DNA from: Leptospira saintgironsiae
GTDB taxonomy: Bacteria; Spirochaetota; Leptospiria; Leptospirales; Leptospiraceae
DNA: 64,000 bases
Direction of reading: 5' to 3'
Assembly (NCBI RefSeq): GCF_002811765.1
Contig: NZ_NPDR01000001.1
Coordinates: 682,001 to 746,000 of the forward strand
This document shows, piece after piece, positions 34,006 to 42,663 of this stretch; position 1 is the stretch's first letter, and each line of letters begins with the position of its first letter. The position numbers were made by a program, and so were the translations under genes. The notes below the pieces were generated by a model, which saw nothing but the letters and a program-made list of their open reading frames with translations, ran no database searches and was not told the DNA's origin.

Positions 34006-36546
34006 TTAAACTTCCTTCAGATACAAAGTAGGACTTCTTTTCCATTCGTTCCTAAGAGCACCGAAATACATTCCTACTACTGCAATATTTAAAGAGATAT
34101 AAAAGATCCCAATTTCTAACCAAGGAACACTTGCTTGTATCTCAAATATCATTTCAGACATATAAGAAGAAACTCCCCAGACCAAAATAAAAGCCAATAC
34201 GAAAGATAAATTAGCGAGAAGCAAGGATTCCGCCAAAAAATATTTTCGTAAGAATGTTTTGGTTCCACCTATGATCCGGAGAAGAGAAGTTTCTTCTAAT
34301 CTTTCCTTTCTGCTCAGCTCTAAAGAAGAAAGTATCAATAATAAAGAAGATAAAACGATAAGTCCTGTCATCCAACGGATTGCAAATGACATCTTTTCTA
34401 AAATTCCTAAGAAAGATTGAACTGCTTTTTCAGTGTCTACGATCGTAAGATTTGGAAATTCATTCGATAATTCTTTTTGGAGAGAATATCTGGAATCGGA
34501 AGATTCTAGTAAAAACGAACTCAGATAAAACTTAGGAGCTTTTTCCAAGATCCCTTTTGAAAACAGAACCACGAAGTTCGGTCTCATATCTGACCAGTTA
34601 ACAGTCCTGAAATTTCGGATAGTTCCTGTGACTTCTACCCCGCCAATGGAGAATGAAAGTTTATCTCCTAAATCCACTTTTAAGTTTTTAGAAAATTCTT
34701 TTTCGACTGAGATCTGGTCTTCTTCTCCTTTTCTCCAAAAATCACCGTCTGTGACTTTTTCAGTAGGATATAAATTCTCTCTATAAGATAAGAAATATTC
34801 TCTGGTCCTTGCAGTGGATCTCCAATCTCTTCTGAGAGCAGAAAGTTCCATGTCTTCTTTTTTAACAAGCTCTCCGTTTACATGAGTGAGTCTTGCTCCG
34901 ATCACAGGTGCAGTTAAAAGTTTTTCTACTTTATATTTCTCTGCCGTTTGTTGGAAACTTTCCAATTGTTCAGGTCGTATATCCAACACGAACATATTCG
35001 GTCTTCTTTCCTTGTCTTTTGCTCCGCTATATTCTAATAAGCTATCACTTAGAAAAATACTGAGTAATAAAACGAAAACAGAAGAGCCAAGTCCCACGGA
35101 TACCCAAGATAGTCCTGTTCTAGGTCTATCTAGTTTTCGTAATGCCATTCTTACACTCGCAGAGAATTCAGATCTTTGTAAAAGAAATCTGATCGCAAAA
35201 CGAATCCCTAAAATTCCAAGATACACAACAACAGGTAAGAAGAGTAGAGTTGCACAAAGGATCAATCCTTTGATCCAATCTCCAGTTTCCCACCAAGCTA
35301 ATACAAAAAATAATCCAAACACTGCGATAAATGAGATCGACTGTTTTAATTTTAGTTTAGGAACAGAAGAAAGTTCATTTGCAAAATCTGACTTAAGAGC
35401 ATACATCGGGCTTAGGTTACGAGTAGCGGAAAGACTTTCCCAAGCAGAAACTAATGGTACTACCCATGCTAAAACAAATGCCCATAAGAATGCTTTTAGA
35501 TCAGGAATTAATTTTGGTTCAAAAAGGAATTCTTTATCTGCCATATTTGGGATCTGAGTTTGTAAAAAACTTCCGAATAAAAATCCGAATATAGCACCAA
35601 TTGTTGATAATATTAGAAGTTCAGAAAGTACAAGACCTAAAACCAGATTTGGCCCTGCTCCTAAACATTTATAAACAGCGAATGTTGTGGATTTTGATCT
35701 TACGACTGCTCTGCTTGTGAGAAGTATAGAAATACCTCCCAAGAAGAATGCACATAATGCCAATAAGGAGAAAAAATCTAATGTATTCGTAAGGAATTTT
35801 TGAGATCCAGAGTTTGCTTCTGTGCTTTCAAATAAGATCAGATCATTCTTTGCGAATTCTGAAAATTTACTTTTTTTGAATACATTTGCGTCTGTTCCAC
35901 TAGGAAGAAGGATCGGCACCTGGTAGCTAATCCGTGAACCTCTTTGCTCTAATCCTGTTTCGGCTAAAGATTCTTTTTTTATAATGGAACTAGGTGCCAT
36001 GGATAGAAAGTTCCCAGCCATTCCTGGTTCTTTTAAGATACTTCCTTTTAATACAAAGTTACTTTCTCCTAATTGAACCTTTGAACCTACTTTAAGTTTT
36101 AGATTTTTGATCAGTCCACTTTCTAAGAGTATTTCTCCCGGTTTTAGTTTGCGAAAAAGTCCTTTTGGTTCCGTTTCTAATTCGCCAAAATAAGGATAAT
36201 CTCCTTGGATCGCCTTGATCAACGATAGGCTAGAATCCTGGGAATCAGGGTTTCGAAGCATAGAAGGAAATTGTACTAATTCGGATAATTTGCTTCCTTT
36301 TGGCAATTCCTTCGAAAGAAACGCTGTTTGTTCAGAGGTAAGTGGAGAAGGGCTCGTAACCACAAGATCCGAACCCATAATGTTTTTGGCTTCTCTGATA
36401 ATAGAAGAAGTAAATTGATCCCTATACGAATGAACTGCGAGAACGGCGCCTGTTCCGATGGTGATTGCAAGTATGATCTGTAAAGAAGAAGTCTTTTTGG
36501 AAAAGATTTCCCTGAACATTACCCTTAGAAAGAATCTGATATTCAT
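34006..36546 (-). CDS. FtsX-type ABC transporter permease
   Basis: The 846-residue membrane protein has the architecture of large FtsX/MacB-core permeases (YbbP-type): one N-terminal helix, a periplasmic domain of about 220 residues, three helices with FFLGGISILLTSRAVVRSKS, a middle block of helices, a second periplasmic domain and three C-terminal helices. Such permeases work with LolD-like ATPases to move lipids or lipoproteins, or to act mechanically. Its ATG overlaps the stop of the ATPase gene, so both are one operon. Confidence 0.9.
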   Translation of the reverse strand: MNIRFFLRVMFREIFSKKTSSLQIILAITIGTGAVLAVHSYRDQFTSSIIREAKNIMGSDLVVTSPSPLTSEQTAFLSKELPKGSKLSELVQFPSMLRNPDSQDSSLSLIKAIQGDYPYFGELETEPKGLFRKLKPGEILLESGLIKNLKLKVGSKVQLGESNFVLKGSILKEPGMAGNFLSMAPSSIIKKESLAETGLEQRGSRISYQVPILLPSGTDANVFKKSKFSEFAKNDLILFESTEANSGSQKFLTNTLDFFSLLALCAFFLGGISILLTSRAVVRSKSTTFAVYKCLGAGPNLVLGLVLSELLILSTIGAIFGFLFGSFLQTQIPNMADKEFLFEPKLIPDLKAFLWAFVLAWVVPLVSAWESLSATRNLSPMYALKSDFANELSSVPKLKLKQSISFIAVFGLFFVLAWWETGDWIKGLILCATLLFLPVVVYLGILGIRFAIRFLLQRSEFSASVRMALRKLDRPRTGLSWVSVGLGSSVFVLLLSIFLSDSLLEYSGAKDKERRPNMFVLDIRPEQLESFQQTAEKYKVEKLLTAPVIGARLTHVNGELVKKEDMELSALRRDWRSTARTREYFLSYRENLYPTEKVTDGDFWRKGEEDQISVEKEFSKNLKVDLGDKLSFSIGGVEVTGTIRNFRTVNWSDMRPNFVVLFSKGILEKAPKFYLSSFLLESSDSRYSLQKELSNEFPNLTIVDTEKAVQSFLGILEKMSFAIRWMTGLIVLSSLLLILSSLELSRKERLEETSLLRIIGGTKTFLRKYFLAESLLLANLSFVLAFILVWGVSSYMSEMIFEIQASVPWLEIGIFYISLNIAVVGMYFGALRNEWKRSPTLYLKEV

Positions 36547-37262
36547 TTTTTCTTCCTGGATACAGTCTTCTTCGCAGTAGCTTTAGGCTTTGCACCGTTT
36601 AATATGACTCCATCTCTCATTTCTAAGATCCTATCTGCCATAGAAGCAACCTTGGGATCATGAGTAACAACTAACAAAGTAGATTTACGGTCTCTATTCA
36701 GTTGTTTCAAAAGAGACATTATGTTCTCACCATTCTTCTTATCTAGGTTTGCGGTAGGTTCATCCGCAAAGAGAAGTTTAGGTTCATGTATAAAAGAACG
36801 AGCGATAGCTACTCTTTGTTCTTCTCCACCTGAAAGTTGGCTTGGAAAGTTATGTGCCCTATGCGCGATACCAACTTTCTCTAACCAATACATAGCCTTT
36901 TCGTGTATCACTTTTTCTGAAAGGTTTGTTGTCAAAGCAAGAGGAAGGGATACGTTCTCTAAGGCGTTTAACGTCTTGATCAGTTGAAAGTTTTGGAATA
37001 CAAATCCTATTTGTTCTCCTCTGATCTTCGCTAATTCGTCTTCAGACTTGTCAAATAGAGATATTCCATCTAATGATACTGTTCCTGAATCAGCTTTATC
37101 TAATCCAGCCGAAACAGCGAGCAATGTAGACTTGCCTGAACCGGAAGGACCTATTACTGCTACGAATTCTCCAGACTTTACTTGGAATGAAACATCTTTT
37201 AATACATTAAATGTTTGGTCTGCAACTGTGTAAGACTTGTTTAAGCCTGATATAGATAACAA
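36543..37262 (-). CDS. LolD-like ABC transporter ATP-binding protein
   Basis: I use TTG at 37262 (239 residues) because a GGAAGG ribosome site lies 7 bp upstream; a GTG-started frame extends 14 codons further (to 37304). Walker A is GPSGSGKSTL, the signature is LSGGEEQRVAIARS and Walker B is KLLFADEPTANLD, typical of the LolD/MacB ATPase group. A Lys-rich tail ends the protein. It couples ATP hydrolysis to the FtsX-type permease that overlaps it. Confidence 0.92.
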   Translation of the reverse strand: MLSISGLNKSYTVADQTFNVLKDVSFQVKSGEFVAVIGPSGSGKSTLLAVSAGLDKADSGTVSLDGISLFDKSEDELAKIRGEQIGFVFQNFQLIKTLNALENVSLPLALTTNLSEKVIHEKAMYWLEKVGIAHRAHNFPSQLSGGEEQRVAIARSFIHEPKLLFADEPTANLDKKNGENIMSLLKQLNRDRKSTLLVVTHDPKVASMADRILEMRDGVILNGAKPKATAKKTVSRKKK

Positions 37263-37430
37263 ATTATCACCTTCCTTTCGTTTTGACTGACCTAAACTCG
37301 GCACTTGACTGGAAATTTATTTTTACCTGAAAAAAACCACTCTTGAAAAACTATTCCAAATAAAACCGCACTCAGAATTTTTTTTAAAAAAAATTGCAGT
37401 CATTTTCACAAACTTCCAACCTAATTTTTT

Positions 37431-37459
37431 TTGACTCTAGAGTGAGCCGATTTTATAAA
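37431..37459 (+). promoter_or_regulatory. Strong sigma-70 promoter
   Basis: TTGACT (37431-37436) and TATAAA (37454-37459) with a 17-bp spacer, preceded by an AT-rich stretch. Transcription should start near 37466, giving a leader of about 100 nt before the zinc-ribbon gene. The leader contains CTCTC-N8-GAGAG and TCCGAA-N14-TTCGGA hairpins. Confidence 0.76.
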
Positions 37460-37565
37460 GTAACTCTCGACGTACGGAGAGAAGTTCCGAAAGCAAGTAT
37501 CAATCTTCGGACTTATTTACACTCCGTAAATAAAAAGACAATCGATGGAATTTTCTGGGAGCAAA

Positions 37566-37754
37566 ATGCAATTATTAGCAGTGACGGATTTGAACGAAGA
37601 AGAAGCGGAACTTACACAAGCGCAAAGTAAGCAATATACATGCAAAGGATGCGGTAAAGAAACACCGAATCTCTTTCAGTACGACCTATGTCGAGATTGT
37701 TTGAACCAAACATTTCGTCGACTTATCAAGGTTATTGACTCAGTACGTAAATAA
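37566..37754 (+). CDS. Small zinc-ribbon-like protein
   Basis: The ATG at 37566 (62 residues) has a GGGAG ribosome site; an in-frame ATG at 37545 is less supported. The product carries CKGCGKETPNLFQYDLCRDC, two CxxC pairs separated by 13 residues, a likely zinc ribbon, with a basic C-terminus (FRRLIKVIDSVRK). It lies between a strong promoter and a strong terminator, so it is a stand-alone, probably abundant transcript. No family recognised. Confidence 0.75.
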   Translation: MQLLAVTDLNEEEAELTQAQSKQYTCKGCGKETPNLFQYDLCRDCLNQTFRRLIKVIDSVRK

Positions 37755-37818
37755 GTCAGAATCTCATCCAATATTTTTGTCCGTTTTCTAAGCAAGAGCT
37801 TAGAATTTCACTCCCAGA

Positions 37819-37850
37819 GAAAGCCGGTTTCCATCCGGCTTTCTTCATTT
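37819..37850 (+). terminator. Intrinsic terminator after the zinc-ribbon gene
   Basis: GAAAGCCGG-TTTCCAT-CCGGCTTTC is a perfect 9-bp stem with a 7-nt loop followed by TTCATTT. It separates the small gene from leuS. The remainder of the 282-bp gap 37755-38036 shows nothing else clear. Confidence 0.87.
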
Positions 37851-38036
37851 CGGACCCAAATTGATGTCTTTGGTTCCCGAGAATTTAAAAACACTTCTTC
37901 TAGTAACAATTTATAATGCCTTTTTTCTTCCTAAAAGGAAGGAAACCTTCTGATTAAAGATTTTTCAGCTCTATAATCACCTTCCAGTATAACAAAAAAG
38001 AATTGGATTCTAGGCCCGAGGAAAAAACTTCACGGT

Positions 38037-40625
38037 ATGGACTATCCGTTTCGGAAAATTGAATCAAAATGGCAAGATTATTGGGAAAAGAATTCTTCCT
38101 TTCGAACGGATCTACGATCTTCTAAACCCAAGTTCTATTGTTTAGATATGTTTCCTTATCCCTCGGGCGCGGGATTACATGTTGGTCACCCCGAAGGTTA
38201 TACAGCCACAGACATAATTTCTCGTTATAAGAGAATGAAAGGTTTCGAAGTTTTGCATCCAATGGGTTGGGATGCGTTCGGTCTTCCTGCAGAAAGATAT
38301 GCAATGCAGACAGGGATCCATCCAGCGATCACTACAAAGCAGAATGTGGACAATTTCAGAAGACAGATCAAATTGATTGGTCTTTCTTATGATTGGGATA
38401 GAGAAATCTCTACCACAGACCCGAAATATTACAAATTTACCCAGTGGATCTTCCTTAAATTATATGATTCCTGGTATGATTTTCAGGCTTCTAAAGCTAA
38501 ACCAATCTCTGAATTGATCCAAAGGCTCGAATCTAAGGGTTCAGAAGGGTTTGAGGATCTCGAAACCTTCTCCGCAAAAGATTGGAAAGAATTTTCAAAT
38601 GCAAAGAAAGAAACCATTCTTTCTGGATTTCGTTTAGTATATCAGGCAGAAATTCCTGTTAACTGGTGCCCAGGTCTTGGAACAGTTTTAGCAAACGAAG
38701 AAGTAGAAGAATGGGTTGGAAAAGGTTACGAAGTAGTTCGTAAACCAATGAGACAGTACATGATGCGTATCACTGCATACGCAGAAAGACTATTAGAGGA
38801 TTTATCCTTAGTTTCTTGGCCAGGCTCCACCCTTGAAATGCAGAAAAACTGGATTGGAAAGAGTGAAGGTTTGGAGTTAATCTTTCCTTTTGAAGTATCT
38901 TCTTCGCAAAACGGGATCAAGGTGTATACTACTCGTCCTGATACCGTATTTGGGGTAAGTTATATGGTGCTTGCTCCGGAACATCCTTTGGTGGATTCAA
39001 TCACTACCAAAGAACAATGGGAGAAGGTTCAGGAATACAAAAAGGTTTCTGCTTTAAAGAGTGATCTGGATAGAACAGAACTTTCTAAAGAGAAGTCCGG
39101 TGTATTTACTGGAGCTTACGTTTTAAACCCAGCAGATCCTTCTAAAAAGATCCCAGTATGGATTGGTGATTATGTTTTATATGGGTATGGAACTGGTGCT
39201 ATTATGGCGGTTCCAGCTCATGACCAAAGAGACTATGAATTTGCAAAAGCTTTCGGGTTGGATATCCTACCAGTAATCGAAGGAGATCTTTCCGGGGGCG
39301 CTTTCGATTCAAAAGAATCAGTTTGTATCAATTCTTCTTCTTCCGAAGTTTCTATTAATGGTCTGAAATATAAAGAAGCATTTTCCAAAACTGCTGATTG
39401 GGCAGAGAAAAAAGGGATCGGAAGAAGAAAAACCCAATTCAAACTAAGAGATTGGCTATTTGCTCGCCAAAGATATTGGGGAGAACCTATTCCTTTGGTT
39501 CATTATCCTTCCGGAGTCACAAAGGCGATCCCTGAGTCTGAACTTCCATTAGAACTTCCTAATTTATCTGAATTTAAACCTTCTGGAACTGGAGAATCTC
39601 CTCTTGCTTTAGCTGGAGATTGGTTAAAATATAAAGATCCTGGAACTGGTGAGATCGGAACCAGAGAAACGAATACTATGCCTCAGTGGGCGGGTTCTTG
39701 TTGGTATTATTTACGTTATATAGATCCTGAAAATCCGGACAAGTTTGTAGATACAAATTTGGAAAAAACATGGATGCCTGTGGATCTATATGTGGGAGGA
39801 GCAGAACATGCGGTTCTTCACTTACTCTATTCACGTTTTTGGCATAAGGTATTATTTGATTTAGGTTTTGTAAGTACACCTGAACCTTTCAAAAAATTGG
39901 TTCACCAAGGTTTGATCTTAGGCGAAGACAAAAGAAAAATGTCCAAGTCTTTAGGAAATGTGATCAATCCGGACGAAGTTGTTACAAATTTCGGCGCTGA
40001 TAGTTTGCGTCTTTTTGAAATGTTCATGGGACCATTTGAAATGGTAAAACCTTGGAGCACTAGAGGTGTAGAGGGTGTATTTCGTTTCTTAAATCGTGTT
40101 TGGAGATTATATCATTCAGGTGCAGAAGAATCTTTCCGTTTGGAAGATATTGAACCTAATGAAGACGAATTAAAGATCCTACATAGAACTATTAAAAAAG
40201 TGGATGATGATATTAATAATTTCTCATTCAACACTGCTATTTCTCAGTTGATGATCTTTGTGAATGAGTTAACTCCAAGTTCTCGTAGACCTCGTAAGAT
40301 CTTAGAGCCGTTTTTACTTTTGATTGCTCCATTTGCTCCTCACTTAGCAGAAGAACTTTGGTCCTTAGCAGGAAAGTCTGATTCTTTAACCTACCAAGGT
40401 TTTCCTGGTTATGAGGAGAAGTATCTGACTGACGACGAGATATTAATCGTAGTCCAGGTAAATGGAAAGTTAAGAGCAGAATTCAAGGCAGCAAAAGAGA
40501 TCGCAGGTGACGAAGCGATTAAGATTGCAAAGTCCTTGGATAAGGTACAAGTTTTCTTGGATGGAAAACAGATCCGAAAAGAGATCTATGTTCCTGGAAA
40601 ACTGGTGAATCTAGTAGTTGGATAA
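38037..40625 (+). CDS. leuS: Leucyl-tRNA synthetase
   Basis: LeuRS charges tRNA-Leu. The 862-residue product has the HIGH-type motif in FPYPSGAGLHVGHPEGYTA, the editing (CP1) domain with TTRPDTVFGVSYMVLAPEHP and VPAHDQRDYEFAKAFGL, the KMSKS motif at 634-638, the catalytic-site GGAEHAVLHLLYSRFWHKV, and a C-terminal domain ending IRKEIYVPGKLVNLVVG. Normal bacterial length and intact. Confidence 0.98.
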   Translation: MDYPFRKIESKWQDYWEKNSSFRTDLRSSKPKFYCLDMFPYPSGAGLHVGHPEGYTATDIISRYKRMKGFEVLHPMGWDAFGLPAERYAMQTGIHPAITTKQNVDNFRRQIKLIGLSYDWDREISTTDPKYYKFTQWIFLKLYDSWYDFQASKAKPISELIQRLESKGSEGFEDLETFSAKDWKEFSNAKKETILSGFRLVYQAEIPVNWCPGLGTVLANEEVEEWVGKGYEVVRKPMRQYMMRITAYAERLLEDLSLVSWPGSTLEMQKNWIGKSEGLELIFPFEVSSSQNGIKVYTTRPDTVFGVSYMVLAPEHPLVDSITTKEQWEKVQEYKKVSALKSDLDRTELSKEKSGVFTGAYVLNPADPSKKIPVWIGDYVLYGYGTGAIMAVPAHDQRDYEFAKAFGLDILPVIEGDLSGGAFDSKESVCINSSSSEVSINGLKYKEAFSKTADWAEKKGIGRRKTQFKLRDWLFARQRYWGEPIPLVHYPSGVTKAIPESELPLELPNLSEFKPSGTGESPLALAGDWLKYKDPGTGEIGTRETNTMPQWAGSCWYYLRYIDPENPDKFVDTNLEKTWMPVDLYVGGAEHAVLHLLYSRFWHKVLFDLGFVSTPEPFKKLVHQGLILGEDKRKMSKSLGNVINPDEVVTNFGADSLRLFEMFMGPFEMVKPWSTRGVEGVFRFLNRVWRLYHSGAEESFRLEDIEPNEDELKILHRTIKKVDDDINNFSFNTAISQLMIFVNELTPSSRRPRKILEPFLLLIAPFAPHLAEELWSLAGKSDSLTYQGFPGYEEKYLTDDEILIVVQVNGKLRAEFKAAKEIAGDEAIKIAKSLDKVQVFLDGKQIRKEIYVPGKLVNLVVG

Positions 40626-40633
40626 TGGAATAA

Positions 40634-40657
40634 GCGATGTAGGAGTTCCAACATCGC
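40634..40657. terminator. Hairpin between convergent leuS and the tail-anchored protein gene
   Basis: GCGATGT-AGGAGTTCCA-ACATCGC has a 7-bp stem. An overlapping outer inverted repeat, TAAGCGAT (40631-40638) and ATCGCTTA (40696-40703), can form instead. No T tract is present, so a terminator role is only possible. Confidence 0.4.
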
Positions 40658-40705
40658 ACGCAACCTTAAACGATACTTGCGGGAATCTAATCCAGATCGC
40701 TTAAC

Positions 40706-41791
40706 TTATTTAAGAAGAATAAACGCAAGTAATCCGACTAACAAAACAACTCCAACTAAAATCGCGTAGTTAAGAGTATTGCTGCCTTCGGATTGTTTTG
40801 AGCCCATACCTGCAGGGCGAGGCGCATTTGCTGCAGTTTTAGGTCTAGCTAAACGGACTGGTCTTTCTTCGAATGCTTGTAAAAGAACTCCTGCAGGACC
40901 TTTTGCAAAAATATGATATTCATTTTTACCGGAAGCGATTGCTACAAAAGAACCGATTACAGGTTTTACATTCCCATCTTTGTCCATAGCTCCTAAAGTT
41001 TTGGCCAAGGCTTTTTCTTCAGGAGAAACAGAAGGAAGTTGTAATAAGATCTTATCACCTTCGTTTAGATCGTCGAAGTCTATTCCATTTACTGGAGATA
41101 AGATTGTTTTTGCTAAAACGACTCTTCCGAAACCTTTTCGAATGGTTTCGATCTGACGCATTACCGCAGCTTTTTCTGGATCTAAATTTTCTACAGGAGC
41201 AGTACCCTCTGCAGGATCTTCAGGTGGTTTAGGAATAGATTGGATAATACCTGCAAAAAAACTTTTGCCTCTACATTTCAAACTAGATACATATTCCACG
41301 TCAGCTTGGACACGGATCATATTGATCTTCATACTAGTTTTGATCTGGTTCTCTAACAAGTTAACTAGAGCAGCGGTATCATTACGATCCCACATTGGAT
41401 AATATTGTTCTAATATTTGTTTTGTTAATTTAGTATGGAGAATTCTCGCAACTTGATCAGATAAGCCTGGATCTGGAGCTTCTTGTCTAGCAGCTTCTGC
41501 AATATCATGAGAGATCTGACCGAAGTCTTCAAAGGTTCTGATCTTGCGGATCACAGAAGAGTTGGAGAATAAGGAATATAATTCTAAAAATTCGTTTTTA
41601 TATCTGGATAATAATCCTAAAACTACGCCTGCTTTGTTCTCAACATCGATCCTTAATTTTAAAAGATAGGCGTCCTTGATTTTTCCTTGGATAAGTTCGA
41701 TCGCTTGTTCTTCTGTATGAACGGATTCCAAGGCAAGGTTCATTTGATTCGCTTGCTCTTGGAGTTTACTTGTCTGAGGATTCTGTTCCAT
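40706..41791 (-). CDS. Tail-anchored protein of unknown function
   Basis: The 361-residue product is soluble-looking except for one C-terminal hydrophobic helix (about 340-360, ILVGVVLLVGLLAFILL), so it is probably tail-anchored with its bulk in the cytoplasm. Helical regions dominate residues 1-190; a Pro/Glu-rich linker follows, then a compact part with LDPEKAAVMRQIETIRKGFG. I do not recognise the family. It ends the leftward cluster that starts near 45 kb. Confidence 0.68.
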   Translation of the reverse strand: MEQNPQTSKLQEQANQMNLALESVHTEEQAIELIQGKIKDAYLLKLRIDVENKAGVVLGLLSRYKNEFLELYSLFSNSSVIRKIRTFEDFGQISHDIAEAARQEAPDPGLSDQVARILHTKLTKQILEQYYPMWDRNDTAALVNLLENQIKTSMKINMIRVQADVEYVSSLKCRGKSFFAGIIQSIPKPPEDPAEGTAPVENLDPEKAAVMRQIETIRKGFGRVVLAKTILSPVNGIDFDDLNEGDKILLQLPSVSPEEKALAKTLGAMDKDGNVKPVIGSFVAIASGKNEYHIFAKGPAGVLLQAFEERPVRLARPKTAANAPRPAGMGSKQSEGSNTLNYAILVGVVLLVGLLAFILLK

Positions 41792-41829
41792 ATTGCTAAA
41801 GACCTAACTGAAGTAAGGAGAACTTTAGG

Positions 41830-42564
41830 TCATGTTAGGCCGCTAGCCTTTTCTTGTAACCATTTTTGGTATCTTTGTCTTCTGGGCACATAATTCTGAT
41901 CCAAGGGGATTTCGACTCTAGCCACTGTTCTATTTTCCGTCTGGCGACTATAGATCGTAAACAAATGGCGGTCATAGCCGCTTTGGGCTACTAAAATTTC
42001 CACCATTGTGATACCCATACCTGCACCTTCTGTGGTATCACCATATTTCATATAGTACTCAAATAGATTGTCAAATTCTTTAGAATGAACGAACTTCTCC
42101 CGGATCCGTTTCTCTTCACGGACGGCAAGAGTGAAATTATTTTGAACAAATAGAATGATCCGATCCGAACTAAAGCTAAGGGTAACTTTTACAAATAGAC
42201 CATGCTCTTTCATTTTCCTACGATAGTAGGGAAACTTTCTACTGACTAGATTTTCCTTGAAAGACTCCATTCCCAAATCATACTGAGAAGGATCTGCGAT
42301 ATTCAGCCCTAGTTCCTTAAATAGAACTCGTTTAATTGCTGCTTTGGTCGCATTGACGATCAGCTCTTTTGCGGAAGTAAATATAAGTTCGGTCAGGTCC
42401 TCTCTTTTATATTTAGAAAGAACGGTTTGGATGATATGTTTGAGCTTATTTTCGCCCCGGGTACTCAGGACGTAGGTAATGATAGAAATTGGCTCTTCTT
42501 TTTTTACGGCCGTCTCGACCTCGAAGAGGAATTCCTGAGGAAGTTCCTCGATTCCCTCGTACAT
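41830..42564 (-). CDS. GHKL-fold (histidine-kinase-like ATPase) protein
   Basis: The 244-residue product resembles a stand-alone GHKL ATPase, similar to anti-sigma kinases: an N-box-like SAKELIVNATKAAIKR near residue 85 and a Gly-rich lid TTEGAGMGITMVEILVAQSG near residue 197. The normal DxGxG motif between these is replaced by VQNNFTLAVREEKR, so nucleotide binding is uncertain. It lies 38 bp upstream of the tail-anchored gene and may act with it. Assignment is by pattern only. Confidence 0.62.
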   Translation of the reverse strand: MYEGIEELPQEFLFEVETAVKKEEPISIITYVLSTRGENKLKHIIQTVLSKYKREDLTELIFTSAKELIVNATKAAIKRVLFKELGLNIADPSQYDLGMESFKENLVSRKFPYYRRKMKEHGLFVKVTLSFSSDRIILFVQNNFTLAVREEKRIREKFVHSKEFDNLFEYYMKYGDTTEGAGMGITMVEILVAQSGYDRHLFTIYSRQTENRTVARVEIPLDQNYVPRRQRYQKWLQEKASGLT

Positions 42565-42663
42565 TTGGATTCTCGATTATATGGACCCCGGCGAGCTTAC
42601 GAGAAAAAAACGAAAAACGCCCAGGAAAAAAGAACGGGAATTTCCAGTGGGAAATGAAAAATT

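Noticed and set aside
34886..35557. 223-codon plus-strand frame opposite the FtsX-type permease
   Set aside because: Long only because of codon bias on the opposite strand; no features of its own.
37394..37630. 78-codon frame overlapping the zinc-ribbon gene
   Set aside because: It covers the promoter and leader and overlaps the better-supported CxxC frame.
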